Assembly (NCBI RefSeq): GCF_029851875.1
Contig: NZ_JARKVC010000033.1
Location: 1 to 64,000, forward strand
Source: Actinomyces sp.
GTDB taxonomy: Bacteria; Actinomycetota; Actinomycetes; Actinomycetales; Actinomycetaceae
DNA: 64,000 bases
Reading direction: 5' to 3'
Shown: one piece after another, positions 50,496 to 59,777 of the stretch
How the letters are laid out: each line of letters opens with the position of its first letter
Position numbering within the stretch: the stretch's first letter is position 1
Notes under the pieces: model-generated
Database searches by the model: none
Seen by the model: only the letters and a program-made list of their open reading frames with translations
What the model was told of the DNA's origin: nothing
Position numbers and translations under genes: made by a program

Positions 50496-52112
50496 TCAGC
50501 CCGTCGCGAGCTGGTTGAGGTCGGCCGTGGTCAGGGAGCCGGAGCGCACCTTGGAGAAGAAGTCTGGCGCGGTGGTGTCCTGAAGCAGGACCGCCGAGCC
50601 GATGCCGCCAGGACGATAGTCCAGGGAGGCGATGGGCGGCGCCCCGGTCAGGCCCTGGGACGAGGCGGAGCGGAAGGCCATCATCATCTGGGCCAGGTCC
50701 GTGGTGCCCGTCTCCTGGTCTACCGTCAGGGCGTGCGTGCCGGCCTCCACCAGGGCGTCCTGGCGCGAGAAGCTGGTCAGTGTCTTCAGGGAGGCGGCCT
50801 CGGAGACGACGGCGGAGATCACCGCGCGCTGACGCAGCCCACGGCCGATGTCTCCGGTGGGGTCCGACTTGCGCATCCGGGAGTACGCCAGGGCCTTGGT
50901 GCCGTCGACCCGCTGGCAGGTGCCCTGGGAGGTGTCCCAGACCAGCCCGGAGTCGGGGTCGACGACGTCATAGTCCAGGCAGACCTCGACCCCTCCCACG
51001 GCGTCAACCACCTGCTCCACGGCGCCCATGCCGACCTCGGTGTAGTGGTCCACGGTCAGGCCAGTGAGGTCCTGGACCGTGCGGACCAGGAGCGGGGCGC
51101 CGCCGAAGGAGTAGGAGGCGTTGATCTTGTTGCCGTCGTAGCCCGGGATCGTCACGTAGGTGTCACGCGGCAGGGAGATGAGTGAGGTCTGGCCGTTGGG
51201 GGCCTTGTTGAGCACCATGATCGAGTCCGCGCGGGCCCCGGAGGTCTCGTCCTGGACGGTGCCGGAGCCGGCGCCACGGGCGTCGGAGCCGACGATGAGC
51301 CAGGTCTCGCCGTCGGAGGTGTCCGGGGTGGAGACCAGGGCCTCCACGCGCCCGAGCCCGGAGCTGATCTCGTGGGCGAGCCATCCCACCCGGGCGACCA
51401 CGAGGACCAGCGCCAGCACGAGGACGGCTGCCACCCACCGCAGCGGGTGACGGCGACGGCGTCGAGGTGAGGGACGCGGCGACGGCTGCGCAGGGAGAGG
51501 ACCGTGGGGACCCGCAGGGCCGTCAGGCGAGTGGGAGCCCCCCGGGGTGAGCGGGCGCGGTTGGAGAGCAGGGCGTGAGGGAGCCTGAGCTGGGTAGGAG
51601 GCTCGTGGCGGGTAGGAGGTGGGCTGCGGGCGGGCTCCGGCGCGCTGGGAGCCGGCAGGCATGACCCGGGTAGGGCGGGGCGCTGCCTGCGCAGGTGAGT
51701 CCAGGGGGACGGCGGAGGAGCCGGGACGGGCGTGGCTGTGGCCGGTGGCCGACGGGCGGCGCGGTGCTCCTGAGCGCGGGTCCTGGCGGGAGGGGCGGCT
51801 GGCCTGACCTCCCGCGGCCGAGGCTGGAGCGGCCGTGCCCGCCTGCCTGCGAGATCCGTCCCGGCCTGCCTGTGAACCTCGTGAGGACGCGGGTTGACGG
51901 CGGGAGGGCGCGGCGGCCTGCCGTGAGCGCGCGGAGGAGGGTGGTGACGGTCGCACGGGCCGGAAGGAGGGCGGTACCGACGGCGGCTGGGCCCCGGCAC
52001 CGGCGTGCGGGGCTGGCGGGACGTGATCGTCCTGGCCTGAGCGGCGACGGCGTGGTCGACCGGAGCCGGGGGCGAAGGACGGGGGCAGGTCGCCGGAGTC
52101 GGTCGGAGTCAC
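50496..52112 (-). CDS. LytR-CpsA-Psr (LCP) family protein with long disordered N-terminus
   Basis: WLIVGSDARG, ADSIMVLNKAP, SLPRDTYVTIPGY, INASYSFGG, YSRMRKSDPTGDIGRGLRQR. Confidence 0.93.
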   Translation of the reverse strand: MTPTDSGDLPPSFAPGSGRPRRRRSGQDDHVPPAPHAGAGAQPPSVPPSFRPVRPSPPSSARSRQAAAPSRRQPASSRGSQAGRDGSRRQAGTAAPASAAGGQASRPSRQDPRSGAPRRPSATGHSHARPGSSAVPLDSPAQAAPRPTRVMPAGSQRAGARPQPTSYPPRASYPAQAPSRPALQPRPLTPGGSHSPDGPAGPHGPLPAQPSPRPSPRRRRRHPLRWVAAVLVLALVLVVARVGWLAHEISSGLGRVEALVSTPDTSDGETWLIVGSDARGAGSGTVQDETSGARADSIMVLNKAPNGQTSLISLPRDTYVTIPGYDGNKINASYSFGGAPLLVRTVQDLTGLTVDHYTEVGMGAVEQVVDAVGGVEVCLDYDVVDPDSGLVWDTSQGTCQRVDGTKALAYSRMRKSDPTGDIGRGLRQRAVISAVVSEAASLKTLTSFSRQDALVEAGTHALTVDQETGTTDLAQMMMAFRSASSQGLTGAPPIASLDYRPGGIGSAVLLQDTTAPDFFSKVRSGSLTTADLNQLATG

Positions 52113-52167
52113 AGGTGGAGGGCCTCGCAGAGCTCGGGGTCAGGGCGATGGACGGGCAGAGAGCGGC

Positions 52168-53448
52168 TCATGAGCCGGAGGCGTAGCACTGGGCGGCCGG
52201 GTCCTGGCTCGCTTCACCGGTCGTGGTGGTGTCGGTGGACTGCTGGGGCTCCTGCTCGCCCTCCTCGCCAGCGGGCTGGTCCTGGGGTGCGGTGCCGGCC
52301 TCGTCAGCCGACGGCGTGGCGCCGGTTCCCTGGAGCGAGACGTTCTCGGAGCCGACGGGGACGTCGTTGATCAGGGCGCTCCACACGTCCTGCGCCTCGT
52401 AGGTGGGGACCACACGGGCGCCGACCAGGGCGTTGGGCATCGTGATGAAGCTGACCTTCTCCATCCCGATGGCCTGCAGCGACTGGGCCAGGCCCGCCAG
52501 GGTCGTCAGGCTGCCGATGCGTGGTGAGGTGGTCAGGGTGGACAGCGCCGAGCGGGCGAAGGAGTACAGGTCGTCGGCATTGGACAGCAGGCTCTTGGAC
52601 TGGGCTGTGCGCAGCATGGCGCCCATGAGGTTCTGCTGACGCTCGATGCGGCTGAGGTCCGATCCGTCACCGGCGCCGTAGCGTGCGCGCGCGTACTGCA
52701 GGGCCGTGAAGCCGTCGAAGTGGTAGCAGCCGGCGTCGAGCACCAGGCCGGTGTGCGCGGCGTCGTTGATGTCGTCGCTGACGTAGACGGTGACGCCGCC
52801 CAGGGCGTCCACCATCCGCTGGAGCCCGGCGAAGTCGACGACGACGAACTCGTCGATGTGGATGCCGGTGAGCTGCTCGACCGTCTTGAGGGTGCAGGCC
52901 GCACCGGCGGCCACGTCCTCAGCGCTGGTGCCCTCGCCGGCCCCGTTGGAGAAGGCGGAGTTGAACATGGCGCTGGACTGGGCGTAGGTCGTGGTCCCGT
53001 CAGCCCGGGTGCACGAGGGGATCTCCAGCAGCGTGTCACGAGGGATGGAGACAACCTCGATCCGCGAGCGGTCGGCGGACACGTGCATGATCATCGCGGT
53101 GTCCGAGCGGGCCCCGGCGACCTCGTCGCTGCCGGCGGAGCCGTCGACGTTGTTGTCGCCGCCGCGGGTGTCAGAGCCCACGACCAGGATGTTGACGGCC
53201 ACTCCCGCGTAGTCGTCAGTCACCTTCTCCGCGTCCGTGCGCGTCGGCCGCGCGGTACCGATCATGCTGGCCACGTCGACCCGCGTGACCTGGCTCTGCA
53301 GGTCGTGGTAGGCGATCGCCACGAAGGAGGTGGCGAAGAGGACGACGGCGAGGACTGCCGCCATGACGGTGCGTCCGCCGTGGCGGCTCAGGTCCTTGAC
53401 GGAGTGGCGCGCGGGAGGCCTAGGTCGTGAAGACACGAACATGATCAT
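52168..53448 (-). CDS. LytR-CpsA-Psr (LCP) family protein
   Basis: ILVVGSDTRGG, SDTAMIMHVSADRS, SIPRDTLLEIP, YARARYGAGDGSDLSRIERQQ; GTG 53436 is an alternative start (TATGAT-N7-GTG). Confidence 0.93.
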   Translation of the reverse strand: MIMFVSSRPRPPARHSVKDLSRHGGRTVMAAVLAVVLFATSFVAIAYHDLQSQVTRVDVASMIGTARPTRTDAEKVTDDYAGVAVNILVVGSDTRGGDNNVDGSAGSDEVAGARSDTAMIMHVSADRSRIEVVSIPRDTLLEIPSCTRADGTTTYAQSSAMFNSAFSNGAGEGTSAEDVAAGAACTLKTVEQLTGIHIDEFVVVDFAGLQRMVDALGGVTVYVSDDINDAAHTGLVLDAGCYHFDGFTALQYARARYGAGDGSDLSRIERQQNLMGAMLRTAQSKSLLSNADDLYSFARSALSTLTTSPRIGSLTTLAGLAQSLQAIGMEKVSFITMPNALVGARVVPTYEAQDVWSALINDVPVGSENVSLQGTGATPSADEAGTAPQDQPAGEEGEQEPQQSTDTTTTGEASQDPAAQCYASGS

Positions 53449-53577
53449 AGGGAAAGGTGCTGTCTCTTCGGCTGTGATCCCGTCCTTCTCCAGGAGGAAG
53501 GTGGCGAGAGGAGCGTGGTGTGAGCCTCATCGACCGGCCTCCTGACTCCCTGCGAGGCGGTGGGTGGGTGGGTCGGC

Positions 53578-53583
53578 TAGTCT
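53578..53583 (+). promoter_or_regulatory. Putative -10 (TAGTCT-N6-GTG), leaderless GT2
   Basis: Hexamer and spacing to GTG 53590. Confidence 0.45.
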
Positions 53584-53589
53584 CCTGGC

Positions 53590-54456
53590 GTGACCTCCTC
53601 CAGCCCTGGAACCGTCAGGATCGTGACCGTCGCCTACAATCCGGGGGACGAGCTCGAGCGCTTCCTCGACTCCGTGCCGGCAGCCACGAGCCGCGACGTG
53701 AGCATCGTCATTGCGGACAACGGCACCGAGCATGAGCGTGTCCGTGCGGCTGCCGCCCGGCACGGGGCCCGCGTCGTGGGGGACGGGACGAATCTCGGCT
53801 ACGGTCGCGGGGCCAACCTGGCGGCGGACGGGCTCACTGAGGACTGGGTGGTGGTAGCCAACCCGGACATCGTGTGGCGTCCCGGCAGCCTTGACGCCCT
53901 TGTCGACGCCTCCCTGGCCGATCCCACCGCAGGGTGCCTGGGGCCGCGCCTGCTGGGGACCGATGGCAGCGTCTACCCCTCTGGCCGGGCTCTTCCCACC
54001 CTGGTCAAGGGCACGGGTCACGCCCTGCTGACCCGGGTGTGGCCCTCCAACCCCTTCTCTGCGGCCTACCACGACCAGGCGGGATCCGACCAGCTGCGTG
54101 AGGTGGGCTGGCTCTCCGGGGCCTGCCTGCTGCTGCCTCGCGCGGTGTGGCTCAGGCTCGGAGGCTTTGACGAGAGCTACTTCATGTTCTTTGAGGACGT
54201 GGACCTGGGAGCCAGGGTGAGCCAGGCGGGCTGGCGCAGCGTGCAGGTGCCCTCCGCCGTCGTCGTCCACGAGCAGGGAGCCAGCTGGAAGGCGCGGCCG
54301 GAGCGGATGATTCGCGCCCACCACGCCTCGGCGCGCCACTACCTGGACGGCGTCTACGGCGCGCCCTGGCAGGCGCCGCTGCGCTGGGCGGTCAGTGCTG
54401 GCCTGCGCCTGCACGAGGAGGCTGAGGTGCGGCGGGCGGCTCGGGCGCCTCGCTGA
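53590..54456 (+). CDS. Glycosyltransferase family 2 (rhamnosyltransferase-like)
   Basis: VTVAYNPGDELERFLDS, VVVANPDIVWRPGSL, GGFDESYFMFFEDVDLGARV. Confidence 0.88.
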   Translation: MTSSSPGTVRIVTVAYNPGDELERFLDSVPAATSRDVSIVIADNGTEHERVRAAAARHGARVVGDGTNLGYGRGANLAADGLTEDWVVVANPDIVWRPGSLDALVDASLADPTAGCLGPRLLGTDGSVYPSGRALPTLVKGTGHALLTRVWPSNPFSAAYHDQAGSDQLREVGWLSGACLLLPRAVWLRLGGFDESYFMFFEDVDLGARVSQAGWRSVQVPSAVVVHEQGASWKARPERMIRAHHASARHYLDGVYGAPWQAPLRWAVSAGLRLHEEAEVRRAARAPR

Positions 54457-54775
54457 GGGCGATACGGCGGGCGAGCTGGGTGATCTGGCGCTCGCGGGCC
54501 GCGTTGCGCCGGAAGGAGGAGAGGACCTGGGCCAGGAAGGCGATGACGAGCGCGTAGAGCAGCAGGTCCGTCCCGCGCCCGACGCCCAGCACGTGCGCGA
54601 TCCGTGTGACCAGCCCGGGGGTGATGATCGCGACGATCGCGAAGAGCACGAACAGCAGCGTCGTCAGACGCCGAGCGGCTTGGTGGCGCGCGCCTGCGGG
54701 CGAGCGCAGCATCATCCAGCCCAGAGCCGCCACCGCGACGATGAGCAGAGCCTGAATGAGGAACTGGGAGCTCAT
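54392..54775 (-). CDS. DUF2304 family membrane protein
   Basis: Small three-TM protein paired with a DPM1-like GT2; RRLTTLLFVLFAIVAIITPGL...RGTDLLLYALVIAFL. Confidence 0.82.
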   Translation of the reverse strand: MSSQFLIQALLIVAVAALGWMMLRSPAGARHQAARRLTTLLFVLFAIVAIITPGLVTRIAHVLGVGRGTDLLLYALVIAFLAQVLSSFRRNAARERQITQLARRIALSEAPEPPAAPQPPRAGAGQH

Positions 54776-54787
54776 GGTGGTCCTTGG

Positions 54788-55504
54788 TCAGCTGAAGAGC
54801 AGGTCGACGAGGATGTTGACCGAGTTCCACAGTGACTGGCCCTTGGCCATGGAGTACTCGGTGTAGGCGATGCGGACCGGGTGCTCGGCCCACGGCAGGC
54901 CGGTGGCGCCCAGCTGACGCACGATCTGGGAGGCGTGGGCCATCCGGTTCTGGGTCAGTCGCAGCCGGCTGGCGGCGTCGCGGCGGATGACGCGCAGGCC
55001 GTTGTGGGCGTCCGACAGCTGCATGCCGGAGGTTCGTGAGGCGACCGTCGCTGCGGTGCGCAGCACCAGCCGCTTGAGCCGTCCCACCTGCGTGGACCCG
55101 TCAAGAAAGCGTGAGCCCAGGACGAAGGCCAGGTCCTCACGGCTGGCCCGGGTCACCATCGCCGCCGCGTCGGCAGGTGAGTGCTGACCGTCGGCGTCAA
55201 AGGTCACGAGGTAGCGTGCCCGGGTGCGTTCCAGGACGTAGTCGATGCCGGTCTGCAGCGCCGCGCCCTGGCCCAGGTTGACAGGGTGCTGGACGACGAC
55301 GGCGCCCGCGGCCTCGGCCTGGGAGGCGGAGTCGTCCTTGGAGCCGTCGTCGACGACCACGACGTAGGGGAAGGTCTGGCGTGCCTGTGTGATGACCTCG
55401 CGCACGACCTGGGCCTCGTTGTACAGCGGGACGACGAGCCAGGTGGTCTCGGCCAGGTCGTGCCACGCCGGGGCAGGCCGGTCTGAGCTTCTCGTCTGAG
55501 TCAC
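54788..55504 (-). CDS. Glycosyltransferase family 2 (dolichyl-/polyprenyl-phosphate sugar synthase-like)
   Basis: VVPLYNEAQVVREVI, VVVVDDGSKDDSA, HPVNLGQGAALQTGIDY, TFDADGQHSPAD; GTG 55504 start proposed. Confidence 0.88.
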   Translation of the reverse strand: MTQTRSSDRPAPAWHDLAETTWLVVPLYNEAQVVREVITQARQTFPYVVVVDDGSKDDSASQAEAAGAVVVQHPVNLGQGAALQTGIDYVLERTRARYLVTFDADGQHSPADAAAMVTRASREDLAFVLGSRFLDGSTQVGRLKRLVLRTAATVASRTSGMQLSDAHNGLRVIRRDAASRLRLTQNRMAHASQIVRQLGATGLPWAEHPVRIAYTEYSMAKGQSLWNSVNILVDLLFS

Positions 55505-55613
55505 CTCGGCATTCTCGCACGCGCGGGCCGTAGGATAGGCCTGCGCTGGCTCACACCTGGGACGCTCCCGGGTCAGCACGCGGAGCCGGTGCCACGACCA
55601 CACGAGGAGAGCG

Positions 55614-56237
55614 ATGACCGTACGGGTTCAAGACTCCGCCGACGTGTCCCCGGACGCGGTGATCGGCGAGGGCTCGAGCATCTGGCACCTGGCACAGGTT
55701 CGTGAGCACGCGGTCCTCGGCAGCCAGTGCGTGGTGGGTCGCGGGGCCTACATCGGTGAGGGGGTGGTCATGGGCCAGCGCTGCAAGGTCCAGAACTACG
55801 CCCTGGTCTACGAGCCCGCGAGGCTGGGGGACGGGGTGTTCATCGGTCCGGCCGCGGTGCTCACCAACGACCACTTCCCCCGCGCCGTCAACCCGGACGG
55901 CTCGCTCAAGTCCGCCTCGGACTGGGAGCCGGTGGGCGTGAGCGTCGAGGAGGGTGCCTCGGTCGGTGCCCGGGCGGTGTGCGTGGCTCCCGTGCGTATC
56001 GGTGCCTGGGCCACGGTGGCCGCCGGCGCCGTCGTCACCAGGGACGTGCCCGCCCACGCGCTGGTGGCCGGGGTCCCTGCGCGGCGCATCGGCTGGGTCG
56101 GTCGTGCGGGCGAGCCCCTGGTAGCCGTGAGCGCGGGCGAGGAGGGTTATCTCGCCGGTGCCACGAGGTGGCGCTGCCCGGTGACAGGTACTGTGTTCGA
56201 CGAGTCCAACGACACGATCCGAGAGGTGACCCGCTGA
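55614..56237 (+). CDS. Left-handed beta-helix N-acetyltransferase (WbpD-like)
   Basis: Hexapeptide repeats, IWHLAQVREHAVLGSQCVVGRGAYIGEGV; GAGGAG upstream. Confidence 0.87.
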   Translation: MTVRVQDSADVSPDAVIGEGSSIWHLAQVREHAVLGSQCVVGRGAYIGEGVVMGQRCKVQNYALVYEPARLGDGVFIGPAAVLTNDHFPRAVNPDGSLKSASDWEPVGVSVEEGASVGARAVCVAPVRIGAWATVAAGAVVTRDVPAHALVAGVPARRIGWVGRAGEPLVAVSAGEEGYLAGATRWRCPVTGTVFDESNDTIREVTR

Positions 56238-57376
56238 TGTCACGCGAATTCATCCCCGCTGCCAAGCCGGTCCTCGGGCAGGAGGAGCGCGCGGCCGTTG
56301 ACGCGGTCCTCGCCTCCGGCATGGTGGTCCAGGGCCCGCAGGTGGCTGCCTTCGAGGAGGAGTTCTCCGCCCAGGTGGTCGCCGGGGCCCACGCGGTGGC
56401 CGTCAACTCCGGGACCTCCGCCCAGCACCTGGCCACCCTGGCTGCCCTGAGTGACTCCGGTCGCCCGGTGGATCCCGAGGCCGAGGTCATCGTCCCCTCC
56501 TTCACCTTCGCCGCCACCGGTAACTCCGTGGCCGCGGCCGGCGCCCGCCCCGTCTTCGCGGACATCGACCCGGTGACCTTCACCCTGGACCCGGCCAGCG
56601 TCGAGGCTGCGATCACGGACAAGACCGTGGCCATCGAGGTCGTCCACCTCTACGGTCTGCCCGCCAGCATGCCCGCGATCATGGAGATCGCCCGGCGTCA
56701 CGAGCTGGCCGTGTGGGAGGACTGCGCCCAGGCCCACGCCGCCGCGATCGGCTCCACGCCCGTGGGCACCTTCGGGCAGTGGGGCTCCTTCTCCTTCTAC
56801 CCCACTAAGAACATGACCGCCCTGGAGGGCGGCATGGTGACGACGGCGGACGCCGAGCTGGCCCGCAAGGTACGCCTGCTGCGCAACCAGGGGATGGAGA
56901 AGCAGTACGCCAACGAGCTGGTGGGCTTCAACAACCGCATGACGGACGTCAACGCCTCGGTCGGCCGTGTCCAGCTGGGCAGGCTGGAGGGCTGGACCGC
57001 GCAGCGTCAGGCCAACGCCGCGACCCTCAACGAGGGCCTGGCCGGTGTGGCCGGGGTGGTGACACCGTTCGTGCCCGAGGGCTACACCCACGTCTACCAC
57101 CAGTACACGGTCCGCTTCGAGGGTGCCAGCGGCGAGGAGCGCAGCCGTATCCAGTCCTTCCTCAGGGACGAGTGGCAGGTCGGCTCGGGCGTCTACTACC
57201 CGATCCCCAACCACCGTCTGTCCTCGCTGGCTCCCTTCGCCCCGGGCCTGGAGCTGCCCGGCACGGAGAAGGCGGCGCGCGAGTGCCTGTCCCTGCCGGT
57301 CCACCCCTCCCTCAGCGAGGCTGACCTGGAGCGGGTCGTCGAGGCCGTGAGCGCCGCGGTCAAGGCAGGTGCCTGA
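56237..57376 (+). CDS. DegT/DnrJ/EryC1 PLP-dependent aminotransferase (WbpE-like)
   Basis: FIPAAKPVLGQEE, VAVNSGTSAQHLA, FTFAATGNSV, WEDCAQAHAA, SFYPTKNMTALEGGM. Confidence 0.92.
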   Translation: MSREFIPAAKPVLGQEERAAVDAVLASGMVVQGPQVAAFEEEFSAQVVAGAHAVAVNSGTSAQHLATLAALSDSGRPVDPEAEVIVPSFTFAATGNSVAAAGARPVFADIDPVTFTLDPASVEAAITDKTVAIEVVHLYGLPASMPAIMEIARRHELAVWEDCAQAHAAAIGSTPVGTFGQWGSFSFYPTKNMTALEGGMVTTADAELARKVRLLRNQGMEKQYANELVGFNNRMTDVNASVGRVQLGRLEGWTAQRQANAATLNEGLAGVAGVVTPFVPEGYTHVYHQYTVRFEGASGEERSRIQSFLRDEWQVGSGVYYPIPNHRLSSLAPFAPGLELPGTEKAARECLSLPVHPSLSEADLERVVEAVSAAVKAGA

Positions 57377-57378
57377 GC

Positions 57379-58371
57379 ATGAGCGAGAAGAACCTGCGCG
57401 TGGGGCTCATCGGCCTGGGCTCGATGGGCCGCCACCACGCCCGTGTCATCCGTGCGACGCCGGGCACGGACCTGGTCGCCGTCGCGGACCCGGCTGGTGA
57501 CAAGTTCGGTGTGGCGGGCGAGCTGCCGGTCCTGCCGGACGTGGCTGGGCTCATCGACGCCGGTATCGAGGCCGCCATGGTCGCGGTGCCCACGATCTAC
57601 CACGAGGACGTGGCCCTGGCCCTGGCCGAGGCCGGCGTCCACACCATGGTGGAGAAGCCTATCGCCGCCACGGCGGCCTCGGGGCGCCGGGTGGCTGAGG
57701 CCTTTGACAAGGCGGGCCTGGTGGGCGCCGTCGGCTACGTCGAGCGCTGCAACCCGGCGCTGCGGGCGCTGCGCGAGCGCCTGGACGCCGGCGAGCTGGG
57801 GCAGGTCTACCAGGTGCTGACCCGCCGCCAGGGGCCCTTCCCGGCGCGTATCAGTGACGTCGGCGTGGTCAAGGACCTGGCCACCCACGACATCGACCTC
57901 ACTGCCTGGGTGGCCGGCGCTCCCTACGAGAGCGTCTCAGCCCAGGTGGCTTACCGCTCTGGGCGCCACAACGAGGACATGGTGGTGGCCACTGGACGGC
58001 TCACCAACGGCGTCATCGTCTCCCACACGGTTAACTGGCTCACCCCCTTCAAGGAGCGCGTCACGATCGTCACGGGTGAGAAGGGCGCCTTCGTCGCCGA
58101 CACCCTGACCGGGGACCTGACCTTCTACGCCAACGGCACGGTCGAGTCCACCTGGGACCAGATCGCGAACTTCCGCGGCGTGAGCGAGGGCGACGTCATC
58201 CGCTACGCCATCCCCAAGCGCGAGCCCCTGGCCCTGGAGCAGGAGCACTTCCGCGACGCCGTGCGCGGGGACGCCTCCGGCATCGTCACGATGGCTGAGG
58301 GCGTGGCCACGCTCGACGTCATCGACGCCGTGCTGACCTCCGCGGCCGAGAACCGGACGGTCACGCTCTGA
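57379..58371 (+). CDS. Gfo/Idh/MocA oxidoreductase (WbpB-like)
   Basis: VGLIGLGSMGRHHARV, MVEKPIAAT, VGYVERCNPA, DLATHDIDL. Confidence 0.92.
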   Translation: MSEKNLRVGLIGLGSMGRHHARVIRATPGTDLVAVADPAGDKFGVAGELPVLPDVAGLIDAGIEAAMVAVPTIYHEDVALALAEAGVHTMVEKPIAATAASGRRVAEAFDKAGLVGAVGYVERCNPALRALRERLDAGELGQVYQVLTRRQGPFPARISDVGVVKDLATHDIDLTAWVAGAPYESVSAQVAYRSGRHNEDMVVATGRLTNGVIVSHTVNWLTPFKERVTIVTGEKGAFVADTLTGDLTFYANGTVESTWDQIANFRGVSEGDVIRYAIPKREPLALEQEHFRDAVRGDASGIVTMAEGVATLDVIDAVLTSAAENRTVTL

Positions 58372-58436
58372 CCACCGAGCAGGACGCCCCCACGCGCCAC
58401 GAGGACGAGGCGACCACGCCGGTCGCCGTCGGCCTC

Positions 58437-59777
58437 GTGGCGCGAGCGCGCACGTGGACGGCCTCCGTCATGGCCTCCTCGCCCTTCCTGCGTCACGTGC
58501 TCACCCTCGTGACAGGTACGGCCGTGGCCCAGGCGGTCTCCTTCCTCATGACCATGGTGCTGGCGCGTGTCTACAGCCCGCACGACATGGGGATGCTGGC
58601 CACCTACACCTCCGTGGCTGGGATCGTGGTGGCGGTCGCCGCCCTGCGTTACGACATGGCGGTCATGCTGCCGCGCAGGGACACCGAGGCGCTGGCGGTG
58701 GCCCGTCTGGCCCTGTGGTGCATCGTCGCCGTCTCCGTCACCGCCACGGTCGCCGCCTTCCCCCTGCGTGCGGTGGTGGCACGGCACTGGGGGCAGGAGG
58801 TCGCCACCTGGATGCCGATGGTCGGGCTGACCACCCTGCTCATGGCGGGCATCGAGCTGGCCAAGTACTGGTTCAACCGGCACTCCGACTACCGGGTGAT
58901 CGCTGTCAACCAGGCCGAGCAGCAGATCGGTCTCACCGGTGGCCAGCTCCTCCTCGGGGTCGCCGGCCTGGGAGGGCTCCCAGGCCTCGTCATCGGCCAC
59001 ACCCTCGGCCAGCTCTACGCCTTCTGCAACCTGGGACGCCAGGCCCCCGCCCTGCGCCGTCGGCTGCCCCAGGACGCGCCGAGCCTGCGCGAGGTCGCCA
59101 GCCGCTACCGGCGCATGCCGCTGCTCAACGCCCCCAACGCCCTGGTGGACGCCATCCGGCTGTCGGGGATCCAGCTGCTCATCGCCGGCTACTCGGTGGC
59201 TGACCTCGGCCAGTTCCAGCTGGCGTGGCGCGTGCTCGACGCGCCGCTCATCCTCATCAACGGGGCCGTCTCACGCGTGTTCTTCCAGAAGCTCTCCGTC
59301 ATCGAGCCAGGCCAGATGCGTCCGGCCGTGCGGGGCCTGATCAAGCGGGCCCTGGTCATCGGCGTCATCCCCTTCGGCGCGATCTACGCCCTGGCTCCGT
59401 GGATCTTCCCCTTCTTCTTCGGCGGGCAGTGGGACAGCGCCGGAGGATTCGCCAGGGCACTGACTCCCTGGCTGTTCATGCTGCTCATCACCTCTCCGGT
59501 CTCCAACCTGTTCGTGGTCACCGGTCACCAGGACTGGATGCTCGGCTTCTCCCTCGTCTACGCCGCCGCCCCCCTGGCATGGCTCGCCTGGTCCCCGCTG
59601 GACCTGCTGCCCACCACCTACGTCCTGGGCGTCGGGATGGCCGTCCTGCTGGTCGGCATGACCCTCATGGCCGACTACGCCGCCCGGCGCTTTGACACCG
59701 ACGGGCCCCGCGAGTCAGACGGCGCGCCACCCCAGGACGAGACCACCACGACCGGCACGACGAAGGAGCAGGGATGA
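58437..59777 (+). CDS. Polysaccharide flippase/lipopolysaccharide biosynthesis membrane protein (Wzx-like)
   Basis: Multi-TM; ALVTGTAVAQAVSFLMTMVLARVYSPHDMGMLATYTSV-type N-terminus; cluster position. Confidence 0.85.
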   Translation: MARARTWTASVMASSPFLRHVLTLVTGTAVAQAVSFLMTMVLARVYSPHDMGMLATYTSVAGIVVAVAALRYDMAVMLPRRDTEALAVARLALWCIVAVSVTATVAAFPLRAVVARHWGQEVATWMPMVGLTTLLMAGIELAKYWFNRHSDYRVIAVNQAEQQIGLTGGQLLLGVAGLGGLPGLVIGHTLGQLYAFCNLGRQAPALRRRLPQDAPSLREVASRYRRMPLLNAPNALVDAIRLSGIQLLIAGYSVADLGQFQLAWRVLDAPLILINGAVSRVFFQKLSVIEPGQMRPAVRGLIKRALVIGVIPFGAIYALAPWIFPFFFGGQWDSAGGFARALTPWLFMLLITSPVSNLFVVTGHQDWMLGFSLVYAAAPLAWLAWSPLDLLPTTYVLGVGMAVLLVGMTLMADYAARRFDTDGPRESDGAPPQDETTTTGTTKEQG

